A stretch of 39,425 nucleotides of DNA, taken from the NCBI GenBank assembly GCA_022567295.1, contig JADFHE010000004.1, positions 31,577-71,001 of the forward strand, written 5' to 3'. This stretch comes from Pseudomonadota bacterium. Lineage in GTDB: Bacteria; Pseudomonadota; Gammaproteobacteria; Steroidobacterales; Woeseiaceae. Positions 35,901 through 39,425 of the stretch are shown here, piece by piece. Numbering within the stretch: the stretch's first letter is position 1; each line of letters starts with the position of its first letter. The notes beneath the pieces are model-generated. The model made no database searches, had not been told where the DNA came from, and saw nothing but the letters and a program-made list of their open reading frames with translations. The translations under genes were made by a program, and so were the position numbers.

Positions 35901-37970
35901 ATGCAAGCGTCAGAATCAGACACAAAATCATGGTTTTGGGTTCTCGCACTGATCTTTGTTCTGGTAGCGGGCCCGGAGACAGCTGCTGCGGCTGGCCCGA
36001 CTCCGAGTGAAATGCAATCGGGCAGCTTGTTGCTGCGGATGGAGGGCGGTTATGCCACGGCGACTTTGCTGAATACCGATGTCGAAATGAATATCAGTGG
36101 ATTGGTCGCGCGGGTAACGGTTAGGCAGGAGTTTCGAAATACGAGCCAGGACTGGGTTGAGGGCGTCTACGTTTTCCCACTTCCCGATAGCGCCGCCGTC
36201 GATAGCATGCGGCTACACATTGGTGACCGATTCATCGAGGGTGAAATACAGGAAAAGGAACATGCGAAGAAGACCTACGAACATGCGAAAAAAGCTGGCA
36301 AGAAGGCCAGCCTGGTTGAGCAGCAGCGTGCAAACCTGTTTACGACCTCAGTGGCCAACGTCGCTCCCGGCGAACGGGTGGTCATCGAAATCGAGTACCT
36401 GGAAGACGTTCGCTATGAAAAGGGCCAGTTCAGTATTCGTTTCCCCATGACACTGACGCCGCGCTACATATCCGGCACCGCATTGCCCGATCGGGTTGGT
36501 AGCGGTTGGTCGCCTGATACAGACCGGGTGCCGGACGCATCGCAGATCACGCCGCCGCAGGTTACGAATTCGAGTGCGCACCAACTGTCGTTGACCGTGA
36601 ATGTAAACGCAGGTACTCCGCTCGAAATTATCGCCAGTCGCTATCATCCAGTGAGCGTTGGCGAGAAAAACGGCCGGTATACGGTGTCGTTGAGCGCGGC
36701 TACGGTCACGATGGATCATGATTTCGAATTGGTATGGCGCCCGGTTCCATCGGCCACGCCGCGGGCGATGTCATTCGTGGAGACGGTCAAAGGCAAGCCA
36801 TATTATCTCTTGATGGTGATGCCGCCCGATCAGGAAGAGCTGCCGGCCGCCAGCATGGCACGGGAAATAATCTTTATCGTTGATACCTCCGGCTCCATGC
36901 ATGGCGTGTCCCTTCAACAGGCAAAGCGTGCGGTGCAACTGGCCCTGAAAGGACTGACGCCAACGGATCGATTCAACGTGATCGAATTCAATTCGATCAC
37001 CAATGCACTTTACCCACAAAGCGCGCCTGTAACCGCGCACTCGATAGCCGAGGCATCGAAGTTCGTGCAACAACTACAAGCGAACGGTGGTACCGAGATG
37101 CGGCCGGCACTTGCGCTGGCGCTTGATTCTCCCCGTTCAGAAGCACATTTACGACAAGTCGTTTTCATTACCGACGGCAGCGTGGGCTACGAGGACGAAT
37201 TGTTCTCGATGATCGAAGACCGTCTAGGTGCGGCCAGGCTCTTCACGGTGGGGATTGGCTCGGCACCCAATAGCTGGTTCATGCGCAAGGCAGCACAAGC
37301 GGGTCGCGGTTCGTATACCTTTATCAGCGCGCTGCATGAAGTCAGGGAGAAAATGGATCGCCTGTTTCAGAAGCTCGAACAACCACAGGTAACAGATATT
37401 GAGGTGCGTTGGCCGAGCGGCGTTATTGTCGACAGCTTTCCATCGACGGTGCCCGACTTGTACCTGGGTGAGCCCGTGATTGTGAAAGTCGAGGTGACAG
37501 GTGAATTTCGTGCAGGTGATTTCATTCACATCAGTGGCAATTCCAGCGGCGGCGGCTGGGCCGCGGAAGTTCCGGTCGGTGCGGCATCGGACAGTCCCGG
37601 TGTTGCGGCGCTGTGGGCGCGGGCGCGTATTGAAGAGCTGATGGACGTTGAACGGCGTCATGCAGACCCTGGCGAGATTCGGGCTGCCATAGTTGAAACC
37701 GCACTGACCCACCATCTTGTCAGTAAGTACACGAGCCTGGTAGCCGTAGACAAGACACCCGTGCGGCCGGTCAACGACCCGCTGATGAGTGAGGCGGTTC
37801 CGAACCTGATGCCATACGGCCAAAGCACCAATGCAATTTTTGGTTTTCCCCAAACCGCAACGAATGGCCCGGCGCTGCGTCTGATCGGTTTCATCTCGCT
37901 GCTGGCCGCGCTGTTTCTGCTGGCCGTACAGACGAGCGGCGGAAGAACACGCTATGTTCGTGCGCGCTAG
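35901..37970 (+). CDS. Sortase target protein with VIT and VWA domains
   Basis: Exported 689-residue substrate of the dedicated sortase. Signal peptide about 1-31; VIT domain about 45-175 (EFRNTSQDWVEGVYVFPLPD, KTYEHAKKAGKKASLVEQQ); von Willebrand A domain about 320-490 with the MIDAS motif DTSGSMHG at 328-335 and the TDG-type loop VVFITDGSVG. The C-terminus carries a sorting signal: FPQTA (649-653), a hydrophobic helix, then a basic RTRYVRAR tail. Inter-alpha-trypsin-inhibitor-like VIT/VWA proteins mediate metal-dependent binding of proteins or matrix; adhesion or envelope assembly is an inference. ATG 35901 follows GGGAGG. It overlaps the sortase gene by 17 bases. Confidence 0.93.
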   Translation: MQASESDTKSWFWVLALIFVLVAGPETAAAAGPTPSEMQSGSLLLRMEGGYATATLLNTDVEMNISGLVARVTVRQEFRNTSQDWVEGVYVFPLPDSAAVDSMRLHIGDRFIEGEIQEKEHAKKTYEHAKKAGKKASLVEQQRANLFTTSVANVAPGERVVIEIEYLEDVRYEKGQFSIRFPMTLTPRYISGTALPDRVGSGWSPDTDRVPDASQITPPQVTNSSAHQLSLTVNVNAGTPLEIIASRYHPVSVGEKNGRYTVSLSAATVTMDHDFELVWRPVPSATPRAMSFVETVKGKPYYLLMVMPPDQEELPAASMAREIIFIVDTSGSMHGVSLQQAKRAVQLALKGLTPTDRFNVIEFNSITNALYPQSAPVTAHSIAEASKFVQQLQANGGTEMRPALALALDSPRSEAHLRQVVFITDGSVGYEDELFSMIEDRLGAARLFTVGIGSAPNSWFMRKAAQAGRGSYTFISALHEVREKMDRLFQKLEQPQVTDIEVRWPSGVIVDSFPSTVPDLYLGEPVIVKVEVTGEFRAGDFIHISGNSSGGGWAAEVPVGAASDSPGVAALWARARIEELMDVERRHADPGEIRAAIVETALTHHLVSKYTSLVAVDKTPVRPVNDPLMSEAVPNLMPYGQSTNAIFGFPQTATNGPALRLIGFISLLAALFLLAVQTSGGRTRYVRAR

Positions 37971-38535
37971 AAAACTGCATCGTCTGCTCGTGGCTTGTCT
38001 GCTGTGTTTCGGATTCTGGCAGTTAGGGCAGGGTGCCTACATGCCCGCAAAGGCCTGGCTGGCACAGGAACTCATGCAACGCGCCTGGACGCGAACCGGC
38101 GGCGGCGAGTTTAGGGCGGCGCCCTGGCCCTGGGCCGACACATGGCCTGTTGCTCGACTGACGGCCAGGTCCGGTGACGTTGACTTGATCGTGCTCGCGG
38201 GCAGCTCCGGGCGGACGCTGGCCTTCGGACCGGGTCATCTGAGTGCGAGCGCGATGCCGGGTGACATCGGCAATACCGTGATTGCCGGGCATCGCGACAC
38301 ACATTTTAAGTTTTTGCAGGACATCCGAGCGGGAGAGCTAATAACAGTAGAATCAAATAAGGGTCGCAAACACCTGTACAAGGTTGTTGGCATCGATATT
38401 GTCGATTCACGGACAGGCAGCCTGCTGCTCGATACACAGACTGCAGTCTTGAGTCTGGTCACCTGTTATCCGTTCGATGTCCGTGAAACCGGTGGCCCCT
38501 TGCGCTATGTCGTCACCGCCAGAAAGGTGTACTGA
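37954..38535 (+). CDS. Class GN sortase
   Basis: Transpeptidase of 193 residues, the Gram-negative sortase class dedicated to one substrate encoded next to it. An N-terminal membrane anchor (about 8-30) precedes a family-typical PWPWADTWPVARL segment. The catalytic triad is visible as His113 in IAGHRDTHF, Cys171 in LVTCYPFD and Arg184 in GPLRYVV. LAGSSGRTLAFGPGHL is another class feature. It presumably cleaves the FPQTA signal of the overlapping upstream gene product; the acceptor nucleophile in a Gram-negative envelope is not known. Confidence 0.94.
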   Translation: MFVRARKLHRLLVACLLCFGFWQLGQGAYMPAKAWLAQELMQRAWTRTGGGEFRAAPWPWADTWPVARLTARSGDVDLIVLAGSSGRTLAFGPGHLSASAMPGDIGNTVIAGHRDTHFKFLQDIRAGELITVESNKGRKHLYKVVGIDIVDSRTGSLLLDTQTAVLSLVTCYPFDVRETGGPLRYVVTARKVY

Positions 38536-38586
38536 TACGACGTCGGTCTTGAGTTTCACAACCATACCCTGTATTCGTCTGTCTGC

Positions 38587-39425
38587 ATGGGTCCTCGTCA
38601 AGCCAAACTCACTGAGGGATCGGTCGGCCGACACCTCGTCAAGATGACCGTGCCCATTTTGTTCGGTATTTCAACCATGATGGCGCAGGGGCTGATCGAC
38701 GCATGGTTCCTTGGCAAGGTTGGTGACAGAGCACTCGCCGCATTCAGCTTCGGTTATCCCATTCTCATGATCATTACGAGCGTCGCGATCGGCCTGAGTG
38801 CGGGTACGTCCTCGGTCGTTGCTCGTGCCATCGGATCTGACGATCATCGTCGTGTGCGACGCCTGACGACTGACAGCCTGATTCTATCTTTTCTGATTAC
38901 AACAACGCTATGCGTCATTGGCGTATTGACGATCGAACCACTCTTCCAAATCCTAGGCGCTCCAGACGACATGATCCCGATGATTCGCGGCTTCATGACG
39001 CTTCTCTATGGCGGGGTGCCGTTTTTCGTGGTCGGCATGGTGGGTACGAGTTGTATGCGTGCGACAGGCGACACGCGGTTACCAGGAAAGCTCATGGTAG
39101 CGGCGGCGCTCCTCAACATCGCATTGGACCCGATCTTGATTTTTGGGCTGGGGCCGGTTCCTGCGATGGGGCTGAATGGTGCTGCGACCGCGGCATTGCT
39201 TGCGAGAGGTACCATGTTTGTCGGTACGATGTATTTCCTGGTGCATCGCCTCCATATGGTCAGCTTCAATAAGCCGAATCCGCAGGAACTCAAGAAGTCG
39301 TGGATCGACATTCTGCATGTTGGACTTCCGGCGGCGGGCACCAACGCGATCATCCCGGTTGTGACCGCAGTCATCTTGGCGATGATTGCGCGTTATGGAC
39401 CCGAGGCGGTGGCCGGTTTCGGAGT
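38587..39425 (+). CDS. MATE-family efflux transporter (3' end cut by window)
   Basis: The first 279 codons of a second MATE protein, distinct from the NorM-like one at 28945 and closer to the DinF/MepA-like branch. It starts at ATG 38587 with GPRQAKLTEGSVGRHLVKM, then helix one MTVPILFGISTMMAQGLIDA and the pattern WFLGKVGDRALAAFSFGYPI. MRATGDTRLPGK closes the loop typical between helices four and five, and the second half starts ILHVGLPAAGTNAIIPVV. It lies 51 bases after the sortase gene in the same direction; a functional link is not implied. The frame remains open at the window end. Confidence 0.93.
   Translation, partial: MGPRQAKLTEGSVGRHLVKMTVPILFGISTMMAQGLIDAWFLGKVGDRALAAFSFGYPILMIITSVAIGLSAGTSSVVARAIGSDDHRRVRRLTTDSLILSFLITTTLCVIGVLTIEPLFQILGAPDDMIPMIRGFMTLLYGGVPFFVVGMVGTSCMRATGDTRLPGKLMVAAALLNIALDPILIFGLGPVPAMGLNGAATAALLARGTMFVGTMYFLVHRLHMVSFNKPNPQELKKSWIDILHVGLPAAGTNAIIPVVTAVILAMIARYGPEAVAGFG

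Overview
The window reads as ordinary chromosome of a moderately GC-rich gammaproteobacterium, probably marine. Genes are dense, overlapping ATGA/GTGA junctions are common, and several blocks match gammaproteobacterial housekeeping neighbourhoods: dprA-lysM diverging from def-fmt-rsmB, and priA-argS-SPOR protein. The dedicated sortase locus at the right end is a family described mainly from marine Proteobacteria. The lineage (Woeseiales/Chromatiales-like) is only a guess. I see no tRNA, rRNA, CRISPR array, transposase or prophage. No gene-free stretch exceeds 300 bases; the longest is the 285-base divergent region before def.

Left part (1-9607): dprA (cut by the window edge) and a LysM lipoprotein lie on the minus strand, separated by a clear intrinsic terminator. 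On the plus strand def, fmt, rsmB, a DUF4390 protein and an NtrY/NtrX-like two-component pair run nearly end to end. The NtrX-like regulator has a degenerate AAA+ domain: Walker A Lys is replaced by Arg and the GAFTGA loop is absent.

Middle (9566-20829): a minus-strand priA-argS-SPOR-capA series faces a plus-strand group made of an ECF-type sigma factor, a small membrane protein in the anti-sigma position, a very acidic small exported protein and a very Arg-rich DUF3106 protein. Then come pntA and pntB (proton-translocating transhydrogenase) and an HNH endonuclease.

Right-middle (20830-32909): a REP-like hairpin sits against the GTG start of a 5'-3' exonuclease, followed by a fructosamine-kinase-family protein and an SDR oxidoreductase. 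Next are a two-module VOC protein with hemH, an unknown protein, an AGCS sodium/amino-acid symporter with a hydrophilic insertion, a FadI-like thiolase and a MATE exporter. An N-terminally truncated berberine-bridge-type FAD oxidase, a DUF924 protein and two lipoproteins (unknown; LEA type 2) follow.

Right end (33043-38535): a proteobacterial dedicated sortase system. The histidine kinase and response regulator (pdsS, pdsR) diverge from a VIT/VWA sortase substrate with an FPQTA C-terminal sorting signal and its class GN sortase. A second MATE exporter runs off the edge. The sortase locus, the degenerate NtrX and the sigma/acidic/basic protein cluster are the most interesting parts.
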